Assembly: GCF_003860565.1 (NCBI RefSeq)
Contig: NZ_CP034157.1
Span: 1,922,001 to 1,986,000, forward strand
Direction: 5' to 3'
Length of the DNA: 64,000 nt
From: Cloacibacterium normanense
GTDB lineage: Bacteria > Bacteroidota > Bacteroidia > Flavobacteriales > Weeksellaceae
The position numbers were made by a program, and so were the translations under genes. The notes under the pieces are model-generated. The model was given only the letters and a program-made list of their open reading frames with translations, had not been told where the DNA came from and ran no database searches. Below are positions 7,646 to 16,665 of this stretch, piece after piece; the stretch's first letter is position 1; each line of letters starts with the position of its first letter.

Positions 7646-8455
7646 TTAAGCGAAACTATTGCTCCAAGATTCTACCATTGCAGAGAATCTTTCGTTGCCA
7701 AATTCTTTATTTCTAATTTTTGATACCGAGAAAACTCCTTTATCATCAGAAATTACGAGAATTTCTTCTGCTTTTTGTGTTTCGAAAGCACTTAATTCTG
7801 CTTCTTCTATCATCACAAAAGCATTTTTATGAAGGAAAGTCACGAAATTTTCCATTAACGGAGAAATATAAGCACCTTCTGATTGTTTCGGAATTTTAAT
7901 CGTATTTTCTTCCAGCAACAAGAGATTTCCAGAGATGGTTCTCGCTACTCTTTTATCTGGATTGAGCAAAATTACATCGTCTAAATCATTTTCTGCAGCG
8001 TAGATTTCTGCATAAATATTTTCTGGCGAATGTGTTCTGATATTGCTCAAAATATTGGTATTTACTGAAATTTCTTTAAGCAAATCTATTTCAATATTTT
8101 TATGAATAGACAGTACATCTACATCTGCATTCAACTCAAAATAATATTGCACTGGCGTTCTAGAAGAAAGCACATCTTCTCTGTTTCTAAACGCCATAAA
8201 AGTAATCACTCCCAGTTCTAAATTATTTTCAGAAATGGCTTTATTAAAGGTTTCTGTGAAAAATTCAAGCGTAAAAGAAAGCGGAATATTCATTCTCATT
8301 TTTCGCATAGAAGCCATCAAAAAAAAGTAGCATTCTTCTGCCATAATCAACTGATGATTCTTAACAAAAAAATGAACTTTTACGGCATCACCATTTAAAA
8401 AAGCATTATTCTGAAGTACTATTTCTTGTGTTTTTTGTCCGTTTAGATAAATCAT
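7646..8455 (-). CDS. Aminotransferase class IV-like protein, catalytic Lys doubtful
   Basis: 269 residues from ATG 8455 (MIYLNGQKTQE); the frame upstream to 8518 is hydrophobic and off-family, so the shorter start is preferred. The class IV fold (branched-chain aminotransferase or aminodeoxychorismate lyase) is recognisable from ISGNLLLLEENTIKIPKQSEGAYISPLMENFV, corresponding to the SGENLFxVKDGxLxTPPLSxGxLxGITR block. However, the region that normally carries the PLP Lys (KxxNY...) reads NTNILSNIRTHSPENIYAE with no aligned Lys, and the usual Glu in the EGxGEN segment is also absent. It may be a divergent or non-PLP member. A terminator follows. Confidence 0.7.
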   Translation of the reverse strand: MIYLNGQKTQEIVLQNNAFLNGDAVKVHFFVKNHQLIMAEECYFFLMASMRKMRMNIPLSFTLEFFTETFNKAISENNLELGVITFMAFRNREDVLSSRTPVQYYFELNADVDVLSIHKNIEIDLLKEISVNTNILSNIRTHSPENIYAEIYAAENDLDDVILLNPDKRVARTISGNLLLLEENTIKIPKQSEGAYISPLMENFVTFLHKNAFVMIEEAELSAFETQKAEEILVISDDKGVFSVSKIRNKEFGNERFSAMVESWSNSFA

Positions 8456-8540
8456 GTTGTAATGATTTTTAGTTATGAAAATTGCAAAAAAAATGATAAC
8501 TGAAATTTCAATTATCAATCTTTTTACTTGGGTTGAAAGA

Positions 8541-8927
8541 TTAAGCCGCGCCTAGTTTGATTTGTAGATTTTCGATGAGATTATCCCAATATAATCTGGT
8601 TTCCTCTTCATCTCCTTTTTCGCAGAAATCTGTGATATTCAGAGAAAGATCATTGGTAATTTCATCAATGACAATAGTCATTTCGAAGAAATATTTTGTT
8701 CCTTCGTCTTCTTCCCAACGGAAACGCACAAAAGATTCAGGTTTATATCTGATTAATGTCGCTTTTTCTGCGGGACCACCATTCCAACTGAAATAAAAGT
8801 CATCACCTCTTTCTACTACTTCATCTGCAAACCATTCTGAAAGGCCTTCTGCAGTTGCCATATATTCATACAAAATCTCTGAAAGACAATGCATTGTATA
8901 TTCAAACTGTACCTTATGTTTCGTCAT
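8541..8927 (-). CDS. START-like domain protein (SRPBCC superfamily)
   Basis: 128-residue soluble protein of the START-like family widespread in Bacteroidota, starting MTKHKVQFEYTMHCLSEILYEYMATAEGLSEWFADEV. The helix-grip fold encloses a hydrophobic ligand cavity; ligand and role are unknown. It resembles AHSA1-type domains (WFADEVVERGDDFYFSWNGGPAEKATLI). It lies 85 bases upstream of the class IV aminotransferase-like gene on the same strand and could share its transcript. Confidence 0.88.
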   Translation of the reverse strand: MTKHKVQFEYTMHCLSEILYEYMATAEGLSEWFADEVVERGDDFYFSWNGGPAEKATLIRYKPESFVRFRWEEDEGTKYFFEMTIVIDEITNDLSLNITDFCEKGDEEETRLYWDNLIENLQIKLGAA

Positions 8928-9032
8928 ATTTTTACCATTTTTGGTGTCGCAATATATAAATTAATTTTATATATCTGCAACTATTTTTCGATAAAATCAA
9001 TAATTTTTATATGAGTTTTCACATAAAAAAAA

Positions 9033-9054
9033 GAGTTTTAAAAATTTAAAACCC
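9033..9054 (-). terminator. Terminator of the class III aminotransferase gene
   Basis: GAGTTTTAAA and TTTAAAACCC pair imperfectly. On the minus strand the stem is followed by a run of T (complement of the A-run at 9025-9032). Confidence 0.65.
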
Positions 9055-9064
9055 CTTTTTTTGT

Positions 9065-10240
9065 TTATTTCTCATTTAAAGCTTCTAAAATAATTTCGCA
9101 GCCCTTTTTAATCTCTTCTTTGCTAATGGTTAACGGTGGAGAAATCCTCATAAATTCATTTCGGTAGAGTTGCCAAAAAACAATGAGTTCTTTTTCCATA
9201 CAGCGCTTCGCTACGTCTAATGTATATTCTGGAGATTCTAATTCTACTGCGAGCATTAAACCTCTTCCGTTTACTTTTTTAATTTTTGGGTGAACCAACA
9301 ATTCTCTGAACAGTTTTTCTTTTTCTTCTACTTCATTCATTAAACCACTCTCTAAAACTTCTTTTAAAGTTGCATAACTCGCAGCTGCAATCAAAGGATT
9401 TCCTCCAAAAGTAGTAATATGTCCCAATTTAGGAGAATGCTGCAGAGATTTCATTATTTCTGCAGAGCTCATAAATGCCCCAACTGGAACTCCGCCTCCC
9501 ATTCCTTTTCCCATCACGAGAATATCTGGAACCATATCATAATGTTCAAAAGAAAATAATTTTCCTGTTCTCCCAAAACCCGGCTGAATTTCGTCTAGAA
9601 TTAATAAAGCTCCAACTTCCTCACATCTTTTTTTCAAATTTTTAAAATAATTTTGAGAAGGTGTCAAAAAACCAGCTGCTCCTTGAATCGTTTCTGCAAT
9701 TACACAAGCTGTTTTTTCGGTAATTTTAGAAAATTCTTCTTCGTTATTAAATTCAATGAAAGAAATCATTGGCAATAAAGGACGAAATTCTCTCTTGTGA
9801 AACTCATTTCCCGAAACCGACAAAGCACCATGCGTATTGCCATGGTAAGAATTTTTCATGGAAATAATTTCTTCTCTTCCTGTATATCTTTTTGCTAATT
9901 TCAGTGCTCCATCAATCGCTTCTGCACCAGAATTTACCAAATAGGTAACTTCCAAAGGTTCTGGAGTCGCTTCTGCAAGAAGTTTACACAATTCCACTGG
10001 TTTTTCTTGTGCATATTCTCCGTAAACCATTACGTGAAGATATTTATCTGCCTGTTCTTTAATTGCATTCACCACTTTAGGATGAGAATGCCCCAAAGTA
10101 TTGGCAGAAACTCCTGCTACAAAATCTAAATAAGCTCTACCATCTTTTCCATAAATATAACTTCCTTCTGCTTTTTCTACTTCGAAACCTGCTGCATAAG
10201 GTGTAGTTTGTGCTTGATATTTGAAAAATTCTTGTTTCAT
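9065..10240 (-). CDS. Class III (acetylornithine-type) aminotransferase
   Basis: 391-residue PLP enzyme of fold type I, class III. Visible are GAEAIDGALKLAKRYTGR (phosphate-binding region), LLILDEIQPGFGRTGKLF (the Asp that contacts the PLP ring) and ILVMGKGMGGGVPVGAFMSS (the Schiff-base Lys). The family transfers omega-amino groups from acetylornithine, ornithine, GABA or lysine. No arginine-biosynthesis genes lie nearby, so the substrate cannot be set from context; Flavobacteriia often carry such a stand-alone gene. Single-gene unit with its own terminator. Confidence 0.9.
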   Translation of the reverse strand: MKQEFFKYQAQTTPYAAGFEVEKAEGSYIYGKDGRAYLDFVAGVSANTLGHSHPKVVNAIKEQADKYLHVMVYGEYAQEKPVELCKLLAEATPEPLEVTYLVNSGAEAIDGALKLAKRYTGREEIISMKNSYHGNTHGALSVSGNEFHKREFRPLLPMISFIEFNNEEEFSKITEKTACVIAETIQGAAGFLTPSQNYFKNLKKRCEEVGALLILDEIQPGFGRTGKLFSFEHYDMVPDILVMGKGMGGGVPVGAFMSSAEIMKSLQHSPKLGHITTFGGNPLIAAASYATLKEVLESGLMNEVEEKEKLFRELLVHPKIKKVNGRGLMLAVELESPEYTLDVAKRCMEKELIVFWQLYRNEFMRISPPLTISKEEIKKGCEIILEALNEK

Positions 10241-10360
10241 TTTGCAAAGATAAAGAAGATAAAAGTTGAAAGATGGAAGTTTTTGAAAAATTTTTTACAG
10301 AAATCACAAGATAATTTCATATTTCCAAATTCTAAATTTAAAGGTTTTTCCGTTTTTTTA

Positions 10361-10437
10361 CTCTCGCAGATTGAGCTGATTCAGCAGATGAATAGATGCT
10401 GAATTTTTATCTGCAAAATTTGCGTAATCAGCGAGAG
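10361..10437. repeat. Long imperfect palindrome, dispersed repeat
   Basis: The arms 10361-10389 and 10409-10437 are 29 bases each and match at about 22 positions; both outer ends are CTCTCGC and both inner ends GCAGAT. A single-arm relative is at 48342-48369. The GCAGATT/AATCAGCGAGAG style is common between genes in Flavobacteriia. Confidence 0.8.
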
Positions 10438-10528
10438 ATTAAAGTTTTGCCGATATGTAACTAAGTTGTGACCTCTTATTTTAATTAACAGTTTTTGGTT
10501 AAAGTAAAAATTGATTTCAAAAATAAAA

Positions 10529-10548
10529 AGTCGGACTAAAGTCCGACT
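10529..10548. terminator. Terminator of the OstA-like gene
   Basis: AGTCGGAC and GTCCGACT form a perfect 8-bp stem around TAAA. On the minus strand it is followed by TTTTTATTTTTG. Confidence 0.85.
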
Positions 10549-10556
10549 CTATTGAT

Positions 10557-12302
10557 TTATAATTTTCTATCTCTTTTGATGGTTTTTGGTTTTTTCTTGG
10601 CTTCTTCTTTTTTACGAAGTTCTTCCGCTTTTTGGTACAGCGTATCATCTGTTTCGTATTTCACTTCTTCGTAATTAGGTGTATCGAGGAAAATATCTTC
10701 CCATTTCCGTGGTCGGTCTTTGGTATTCCAATTAAAATCTGTGAATTTTCGTTTATCTGGAGCAATCATACTCATCGGATAAATATCAGAATTAGCTCCA
10801 ATGTTACAAGAAATAATCTGAATTTTTCTTTCTTCAAAAAGTGCTTCAATTTGTCCACAAGTAGAAAGCGCAATACCAATTCTGTCTAGCTGTTTTGTCT
10901 TTGCATCTTCAGAATCTGCATAAGTAATGGCTTGAGCGTTTCCTGTTACTTTGGCAATTTTAATTTCGTTGTTTTGATAAAAAATGGTCATTAAATTCCC
11001 TTTCACTTGGTTGAACTCATCTTTCAACGTGAGAGAATCTGCTTTAGAAATTGCAAATGCATTTCCAATGACTTTTAGAGAGTCTATATTTTGTTCCGTT
11101 GTGTTGAAATATGCTTCAATTTTGTCTCCAGAAATTTGTTTTTCTCCACTCCAGAAAAGAGGTTTCACATTAAGGTGAAGAATACCATCCGTTTCATTAA
11201 AACTCAAAGAATCTGCTCTACCTTGCGCTTTGGTCATGAACAATCTTACTTTTTTATATCCACGAAGGAAACTTTTTTTCTTTTGGGTAGAATCTAATTT
11301 TTGGTAACTTAAAAATCTTTCTGCAGCGATGTAAGCTGTATCTTGATTCATAATTTTCACCGCATAAGGTTTTTGGGTAATCATTGCCGAATCTATTTTT
11401 TCGTAGATTTCTCCATAACCACCTATGATGTAACGATTTTCTTTCGGGTCATCTAATCTTACATTTCCTTCTGCTTTACCAAAACCTGTGAGTTGATTAA
11501 AAAACATTTTATCTCCTTTCAGAATTTTACCATTGTAATAAATTCTAGAATTTTTATTGAGATACACTTGTTTTTCGTTCATGAGATACTTTCCGTTTTC
11601 CGTGTAGACGTAATTAGAAGGTTTTTCTTTATTGATAATGGTTGTAGGCCCGAAAAATTCTGCAATATTGGTATTTTGATAATGTTTTATATTTTTTCCT
11701 TCTACTCTATATTGGGCATTATCAATAGTGTAATTATTGGTAAATTCATTGGTTTTAGAATCAATGAAATAAGTAGCAGACTGAGTCCACATAGTATTTC
11801 TGCCATCATTAATGGTTCCCCCAGAATTGAAATAAGCGGTATTTTTTACTCTATCATAATATAAAACATCTGTAGAAATGGTTTGTTTCGCATCAGTAAG
11901 CACCACTTTTCCACGGGCAATTCCTCGTTGAGTATTTCCGTCATACTCCATTTCATTTGAGGTAATTCTGTTTCCGTCTGAAGTAACAAGCAAAACGTTT
12001 CCAATGGCTTTAGCGAAATTTTCTTTTTCGTAAAAAATCACTCGATCTGCCGTCAACATGGCACCTTGGTGTTCGAATTGTACATTTCCTGTGAAGAAAG
12101 GATTTCCTCCGTACATGTCTTGTTTTCTTTCGAATAAATCTGAGTGAATGAAACGTACTTTTTGACCGGGCTGAACCGCTACATTGGTTTCTTTTTTGAA
12201 ATAAGGGTCTTTTACTAAAGGTTCTTTGGAATTGAGTTTATCAATCTGCGAAAAACCTAAAGCATAAATAAAAATGAAGAGTACGAAAAGGATTTTTTTC
12301 AT
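10557..12302 (-). CDS. OstA-like (LptA/LptD N-domain) envelope protein
   Basis: 581 residues with an N-terminal signal peptide (KKILFVLFIFIYALGFSQ). The body has repeated beta-jellyroll units of the OstA/LptA type, e.g. NPFFTGNVQFEHQGAMLTADRVIFYEKENFAKAIGNV and similar DxxxYxxxxxxAxxxGNVxL repeats. Family members bridge LPS through the periplasm to the outer membrane, so a role in lipooligosaccharide transport is likely but inferred. The C-terminus is charged and Lys-rich (KKEEAKKKPKTIKRDRKL). It overlaps the fur-family stop by one base (TAATG), implying translational coupling. Confidence 0.87.
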   Translation of the reverse strand: MKKILFVLFIFIYALGFSQIDKLNSKEPLVKDPYFKKETNVAVQPGQKVRFIHSDLFERKQDMYGGNPFFTGNVQFEHQGAMLTADRVIFYEKENFAKAIGNVLLVTSDGNRITSNEMEYDGNTQRGIARGKVVLTDAKQTISTDVLYYDRVKNTAYFNSGGTINDGRNTMWTQSATYFIDSKTNEFTNNYTIDNAQYRVEGKNIKHYQNTNIAEFFGPTTIINKEKPSNYVYTENGKYLMNEKQVYLNKNSRIYYNGKILKGDKMFFNQLTGFGKAEGNVRLDDPKENRYIIGGYGEIYEKIDSAMITQKPYAVKIMNQDTAYIAAERFLSYQKLDSTQKKKSFLRGYKKVRLFMTKAQGRADSLSFNETDGILHLNVKPLFWSGEKQISGDKIEAYFNTTEQNIDSLKVIGNAFAISKADSLTLKDEFNQVKGNLMTIFYQNNEIKIAKVTGNAQAITYADSEDAKTKQLDRIGIALSTCGQIEALFEERKIQIISCNIGANSDIYPMSMIAPDKRKFTDFNWNTKDRPRKWEDIFLDTPNYEEVKYETDDTLYQKAEELRKKEEAKKKPKTIKRDRKL

Positions 12303-12775
12303 TATTTTTTTTTGTGGCCGTAAAAATATAATGAATGATTGTCAATTTTCACGCCAAACGCTTCTTCGATAGATTGTTTGATGCCCTGAATTCTAGGGTC
12401 GCAAAATTCTATAATTTCTTCAATCTCTTTGTCTGAGCCATCTTTGTAAATCACCAAATGGTCATGTTGCTTATCAAAATAAGATTTTTCATAAGAAGAG
12501 GAAGAAAGTGTCTTTTCGCCGAACTGGTGTTTACGAATCAAGCCTGCATCTAGAAAAATTTCTATAGTATTATAGATGGTTGCCTTAGAAACATGATATT
12601 TTTTATTAATCATGATGAGATATAAATCATCTACATTAAAGTGATGATCCATATTATAAATTTCTTCTAAAATGGCATATCTTTCTGGAGTGTTTCTGTA
12701 GGCTTTATCTTGTAAATATTGCTTCAGAACATCTTTTATTACACCTATATTTTTTTCTTTTTGAGTAGCTTCCAT
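12302..12775 (-). CDS. Fur family transcriptional regulator
   Basis: 157 residues. Winged-helix N-domain (YRNTPERYAILEEIYNMDHHFNVDDLYLIM, then HVSKATIYNTIEIFLDAGLIRKHQFG) and a C-terminal dimerisation and metal domain (KQHDHLVIYKDGSDKEIEEIIEFCDPRIQGIK). The H-D-H cluster is present, but only one Cys is seen, so a structural CxxC zinc site is absent. The metal (Fe, Zn or Mn) and targets are undetermined. It is co-transcribed with the OstA-like gene through the TAATG overlap. Confidence 0.92.
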   Translation of the reverse strand: MEATQKEKNIGVIKDVLKQYLQDKAYRNTPERYAILEEIYNMDHHFNVDDLYLIMINKKYHVSKATIYNTIEIFLDAGLIRKHQFGEKTLSSSSYEKSYFDKQHDHLVIYKDGSDKEIEEIIEFCDPRIQGIKQSIEEAFGVKIDNHSLYFYGHKKK

Positions 12776-12791
12776 TGTTTTAATTGAAAAG

Positions 12792-12799
12792 CAAATTTA
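12792..12799 (-). promoter_or_regulatory. Candidate -7 element of the fur-family gene (TAAATTTG)
   Basis: The minus strand reads TAAATTTG, ending 16 bases before the ATG at 12775. A -33 element is not clear. Confidence 0.45.
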
Positions 12800-12848
12800 T
12801 TAATTTTTAACTAATAAAAGGTAAATTTTAATGAGAGACAAAATCTAA

Positions 12849-12870
12849 AAACCTCAATTGCTTGAGGTTT
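12849..12870. terminator. Terminator of kup
   Basis: AAACCTCAA and TTGAGGTTT pair around a short loop, with T-rich sequence on both strands. It lies just beyond the kup stop at 12881. Confidence 0.8.
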
Positions 12871-12880
12871 TCATTTTATA

Positions 12881-14881
12881 TTAAGAATCGTAACGTTTAA
12901 ATTCTTCTAAAACAATTTTTTTCTCTCTAATCGGGTTATTGATAAGCGGTACAGATTCTACCAAAACATTATGTGGTGCCAAACCATACGCTTTGAAATC
13001 ACTACTACCGATATATTTCACGAAATTATAGATATTCAAGGTTATTTTTTGTTTTACCGTCAACAAGAAGTCATTAATGTAAACATTGTCAATAATCACA
13101 TATTTTAAATCTGGCGGAATATTATGATTTCTAAGAGAAGGGTAACTACTTCTATCCGGAATAATGCCTTCTTTCATCATATCAAACAACACTTGATTGA
13201 AATAATCATTGATTTTTCTATCAATTTTGAATCCTAAAAGGAAATTAATTTTATATACCGTTCCTGGCATTACCTCATCAATAGAATATTTATAGGTAAA
13301 AGGATCTTCTTGGTTGATGATATTTAAAATAAAATAATGGTCTGCTCTTTTTGGCTGAGAACGCATGATGGAGTAAATAATTTTAGATTCTACCTCATCA
13401 TCTCTTTTCGCACGGCTTAAGAAAGCAAGATTGGTCGCATATTTAGGAATAGACTCATCTAGTTTAATGTCCTTGATGGTAGAAACATAATCTTTCAGTT
13501 TTACAAACTTGATGAAATTCTGCTTAATCATTCTACCATTATACCAAGCATACATACAAACTGCCACGAAACCTGCTAAGAAAACGGTAATCCAACCACC
13601 TTCGAAGAATTTAATGATATTAGCACTGAAAAATCCTATTTCTATAGACAAATAAACCAAGGCAAAAATTGCTATAAAAATTTTATTCACTCTATTTCTC
13701 CATAACCATGCAATCAATAAAATGGTAGTCATCATCATGGTAACCGTAATAGATAAACCATAAGCTGCTTCCATATGTACAGATTCTTTGAAATAGAATA
13801 CTACAATAAGACAGAAAATAAGTAAACCCCAATTGATTCTTGGAATATACATTTGACCTTTTAAACCAGAAGGATATTGAATCTGCTGGAATGGCCAAAA
13901 ATTAAGAGACATTGCTTCTGAAAAAATAGTAAACGAACCTGTAATCAATGCTTGAGAAGCAATAATTGCCGCTGCAGTTGCTAAAATTACTGCTGGAATA
14001 ATTAAATAATGTGGTAACATTCCGAAGAAAGGATTTGTTCCTGTGAAAACCATTCCGTAGTTATTTAGTAACCACGCACCTTGACCTAAATAGTTTAAAA
14101 TCAACATGATTTTTACAAAAACCCAACTTACTCTGATATTTTTATAACCGCAGTGTCCTAAATCTGAATACAAAGCTTCTGCTCCTGTAGTACAAAGAAA
14201 AACCGCCCCTAAAATTAAAATCGCGCTCGGTGAGGTTACAATTAATTTATAGGCGTAATAAGGATTAAAAGACTTTAGAATTTCTGGATGCTCTAATAAA
14301 TTTACTACACCAAATCCTCCTAAAAACAAGAACCAAATCACCATTACTGGTCCGAAAAACTTTCCAATAAAACTGGTTCCAAATTGCTGAACAACGAAAA
14401 TAATGACCAGAATTACAGACGTCATTGCTAGAATAGAATTGATTCCTAAATCTAATCCTTTGATTTGTTTAAGACCTTCTATAGAAGCCATTACCGTAAG
14501 AGAAGGCGTGATTACTCCATCTGCAATTAATGCAGACGCTCCTACAATTGCAACGAGATACAACCATTTCGTTTTCATTCTTTTTACCAAAGAAAATAGG
14601 GCTAGAATCCCACCTTCACCTTTATTATCTGCTCTTAGAGAAATAAGAACATATTTAATGGTAGTTTGCAATGTTAGTGTCCAAATAATACAAGAAAGTG
14701 CTCCTTCTATATATTCTTCAGAAATCATTTTGGCTTCTTTTCCAGATTTAATAATGGCGCTCATTACATAGAGTGGTGAGGTACCAATATCTCCGAAGAC
14801 AATTCCTAATGAAACTAAAACACCTATGAAAGTTAATTTTTTGGTGTCAAAATGATGACCTCCAGCTAAAACGTCTGACAT
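12881..14881 (-). CDS. kup: KUP/HAK/KT family potassium transporter
   Basis: 666 residues, standard length. Secondary K+ uptake transporter with about twelve membrane segments in the first 450 residues and a cytoplasmic C-domain. Signatures are GIVFGDIGTSPLYVMSAI at the first helix, ADGVITPSLTVMASIEGLK, and GAEALYSDLGHCGYKNIRVSW. The C-domain (from about 455) contains the conserved YVIIDN. Single-gene unit between two terminators. Confidence 0.96.
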   Translation of the reverse strand: MSDVLAGGHHFDTKKLTFIGVLVSLGIVFGDIGTSPLYVMSAIIKSGKEAKMISEEYIEGALSCIIWTLTLQTTIKYVLISLRADNKGEGGILALFSLVKRMKTKWLYLVAIVGASALIADGVITPSLTVMASIEGLKQIKGLDLGINSILAMTSVILVIIFVVQQFGTSFIGKFFGPVMVIWFLFLGGFGVVNLLEHPEILKSFNPYYAYKLIVTSPSAILILGAVFLCTTGAEALYSDLGHCGYKNIRVSWVFVKIMLILNYLGQGAWLLNNYGMVFTGTNPFFGMLPHYLIIPAVILATAAAIIASQALITGSFTIFSEAMSLNFWPFQQIQYPSGLKGQMYIPRINWGLLIFCLIVVFYFKESVHMEAAYGLSITVTMMMTTILLIAWLWRNRVNKIFIAIFALVYLSIEIGFFSANIIKFFEGGWITVFLAGFVAVCMYAWYNGRMIKQNFIKFVKLKDYVSTIKDIKLDESIPKYATNLAFLSRAKRDDEVESKIIYSIMRSQPKRADHYFILNIINQEDPFTYKYSIDEVMPGTVYKINFLLGFKIDRKINDYFNQVLFDMMKEGIIPDRSSYPSLRNHNIPPDLKYVIIDNVYINDFLLTVKQKITLNIYNFVKYIGSSDFKAYGLAPHNVLVESVPLINNPIREKKIVLEEFKRYDS

Positions 14882-14965
14882 TTTTCAAGTTTAAAAATAA
14901 ATGCAAATTTAATCTAATTTCTAGAGGAAATACTTTTTCCTAAGAAAATTTTACATGAAATTAAA

Positions 14966-14994
14966 AAAGCGCAACCAAAAATGATTGCGCTTTT
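14966..14994. terminator. Terminator downstream of the pyruvate dehydrogenase beta gene
   Basis: AAGCGCAA and TTGCGCTT pair, flanked by A-run and T-run, 20 bases beyond the stop at 15014. Confidence 0.85.
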
Positions 14995-15013
14995 TTAAAA
15001 TATGATTAAAGTT

Positions 15014-15997
15014 TTAAGATTTTACGTATAAAACGTTTTTAATCTCTTGTTTTACTTTTTCTAATTTCGGGAACCACTCTGCAAATAACGCTGCTGAATA
15101 TGGAGCAGGTGCATCTGGAGTTGTAATTCTCTTAATTGGTGCATCTAAATAATCAAATGCTTTTTGCTGAACCATGTATGTAATTTCTGAAGCTACAGAA
15201 CCAAATGGCCATGCTTCTTCTAAAACTACTAATCTATTGGTTTTTTGTACAGAATTAAGAACTGTCTCATAATCTAAAGGACGAATTGTTCTTAAGTCTA
15301 TTACTTCTACAGAAATTCCTTCTTGTTCTAAATCAGCTGCTGCTTGCATGGCTAATTTTAAGATTTTACCAAAAGAAACCAAAGTCACATCTTTACCTTC
15401 TTTTTTGATATCAGCTTTACCAATTGGGATATAGTATTCTTCTTCTGGAATTTCCATTTTATCTCCGTACATCTGTTCAGATTCCATGAAAATCACAGGA
15501 TCATTATCTCTAATTGCAGATTTCAGTAATCCTTTTGCATCATATGGATTAGAAGGAACAATTACTTTAAGACCTGGGCAGTTTGCATACCAACTTTCAA
15601 AAGCTTGAGAGTGTGTAGCTCCTAACTGACCTGCAGAACCAGTAGGCCCTCTAAAAACGATTGGCACATTCCACTGTCCACCACTCATTTGATACATTTT
15701 CGCTGCATTAGAAATAATTTGGTCAATAGCCACCATAGAGAAGTTAAAAGTCATAAACTCTACTATAGGTCTATTTCCGTTCATTGCAGCTCCTACAGAA
15801 ATCCCAGCAAAACCTAATTCTGCAATGGGTGCATCTATTACTCTTTTTGGACCAAATTCTGCTAACATTCCTTTTGAAGCTTTGTAAGCTCCGTTATATT
15901 CTGCTACTTCTTCGCCAATGAGATATATCGATTCGTCTTTACGCATTTCTTCGCTCATTGCTTCACAGATAGCCTCACGAAATTGTACTTCTTTCAT
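15014..15997 (-). CDS. pdhB: Pyruvate dehydrogenase E1 component, beta subunit
   Basis: 327 residues from ATG 15997 (MKEVQFREAICEAMSEEM), preferred over a start 8 codons upstream. Transketolase pyrimidine-binding and C-terminal domains are recognisable: YLIGEEVAEYNGAYKASKGM, DAPIAELGFAGISVGAAMNG, GPTGSAGQLGATHSQAFESW, and the LEEAWPFGSVASEI C-domain. It pairs with an alpha subunit to decarboxylate pyruvate with ThDP and feed acetyl-CoA to the TCA cycle; the alpha subunit and E2 are not in this window. The pyruvate assignment over other 2-oxoacids is by resemblance to Flavobacteriia PdhB. Confidence 0.92.
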   Translation of the reverse strand: MKEVQFREAICEAMSEEMRKDESIYLIGEEVAEYNGAYKASKGMLAEFGPKRVIDAPIAELGFAGISVGAAMNGNRPIVEFMTFNFSMVAIDQIISNAAKMYQMSGGQWNVPIVFRGPTGSAGQLGATHSQAFESWYANCPGLKVIVPSNPYDAKGLLKSAIRDNDPVIFMESEQMYGDKMEIPEEEYYIPIGKADIKKEGKDVTLVSFGKILKLAMQAAADLEQEGISVEVIDLRTIRPLDYETVLNSVQKTNRLVVLEEAWPFGSVASEITYMVQQKAFDYLDAPIKRITTPDAPAPYSAALFAEWFPKLEKVKQEIKNVLYVKS

Positions 15998-16081
15998 TTT
16001 GATTAATTTGTTGAGTTGCAAATTTAAGGAATTTTTATCAAACTATTATGTATCAATTATTACTTTAGTCAACAAATAAAA

Positions 16082-16105
16082 AAGACACATCTTTTAGGAC
16101 GTGTC
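16082..16105. terminator. Terminator of the DUF2147 gene
   Basis: AGACACATC and GACGTGTCT form a near-perfect stem. The minus strand continues with a T-run. Confidence 0.8.
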
Positions 16106-16131
16106 TCGTTTGTTTTTATCTCTAAAATAGA

Positions 16132-16551
16132 TTAATCTACTCTATGCCAAGTTTGGTTTCTACCGATTAATGAGATTCCTACGTAACCTCTTACATTCAG
16201 TTTATCACCACTTCTGGTCACTGTACAGTTGTACGTTTTTCCTTTTTTAGGATCTGTAATGGTTCCATCAGTAAATTCTGAACCATCTTTCTTTAAACCT
16301 CTGATGATTTCTAAACCAACTAATGACTTATTTTTTCTATCATCTGTACATTTTACACAGTTGTTATTTTCTGGTTTTTGTAATAATTGTACAATTTTGC
16401 CATAATATTTACCGTCTGATTTTTTGAAAATTTCTACGATAGATTTAGGCTTCCCTGTTTCATCATCAATTGTTTTCCATTTCCCTTCTATTTGAGCATA
16501 TGAAAGAACACTGAAGAATAAAGAGAAAAATGCGAATGCTAATTTTTTCAT
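16132..16551 (-). CDS. DUF2147 domain secreted protein
   Basis: 139 residues with a signal peptide ending SYAQ. The body is a DUF2147 lipocalin-like beta-barrel domain: IEGKWKTIDDETGKPKSIVEIFKKSDGKYYGKIVQLL, then a CxxC pair (NNCVKCTDD), LVGLEIIRGLKKDGSEFTDGTI, and the final RNQTWHRVD. Members are common, exported and uncharacterised. It stands alone with its own terminator. Confidence 0.9.
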   Translation of the reverse strand: MKKLAFAFFSLFFSVLSYAQIEGKWKTIDDETGKPKSIVEIFKKSDGKYYGKIVQLLQKPENNNCVKCTDDRKNKSLVGLEIIRGLKKDGSEFTDGTITDPKKGKTYNCTVTRSGDKLNVRGYVGISLIGRNQTWHRVD

Positions 16552-16665
16552 GTTTCTAATTTTAAATTTTTGCTAAAAGTAAATATTTTTTATTAAACAA
16601 CAAATTTATTGTTATTCTTATCATACTAATAACAAAGCAGGTGCCAAAATTCAGAAAATTAAACA

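Larger units (their letters stand above)
10241..10556. other. Intergenic region with a long palindromic repeat
   Basis: 316 bases without a credible gene. It contains a large imperfect hairpin (10361-10437) and, at the far end, the terminator of the OstA-like gene. Confidence 0.7.
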
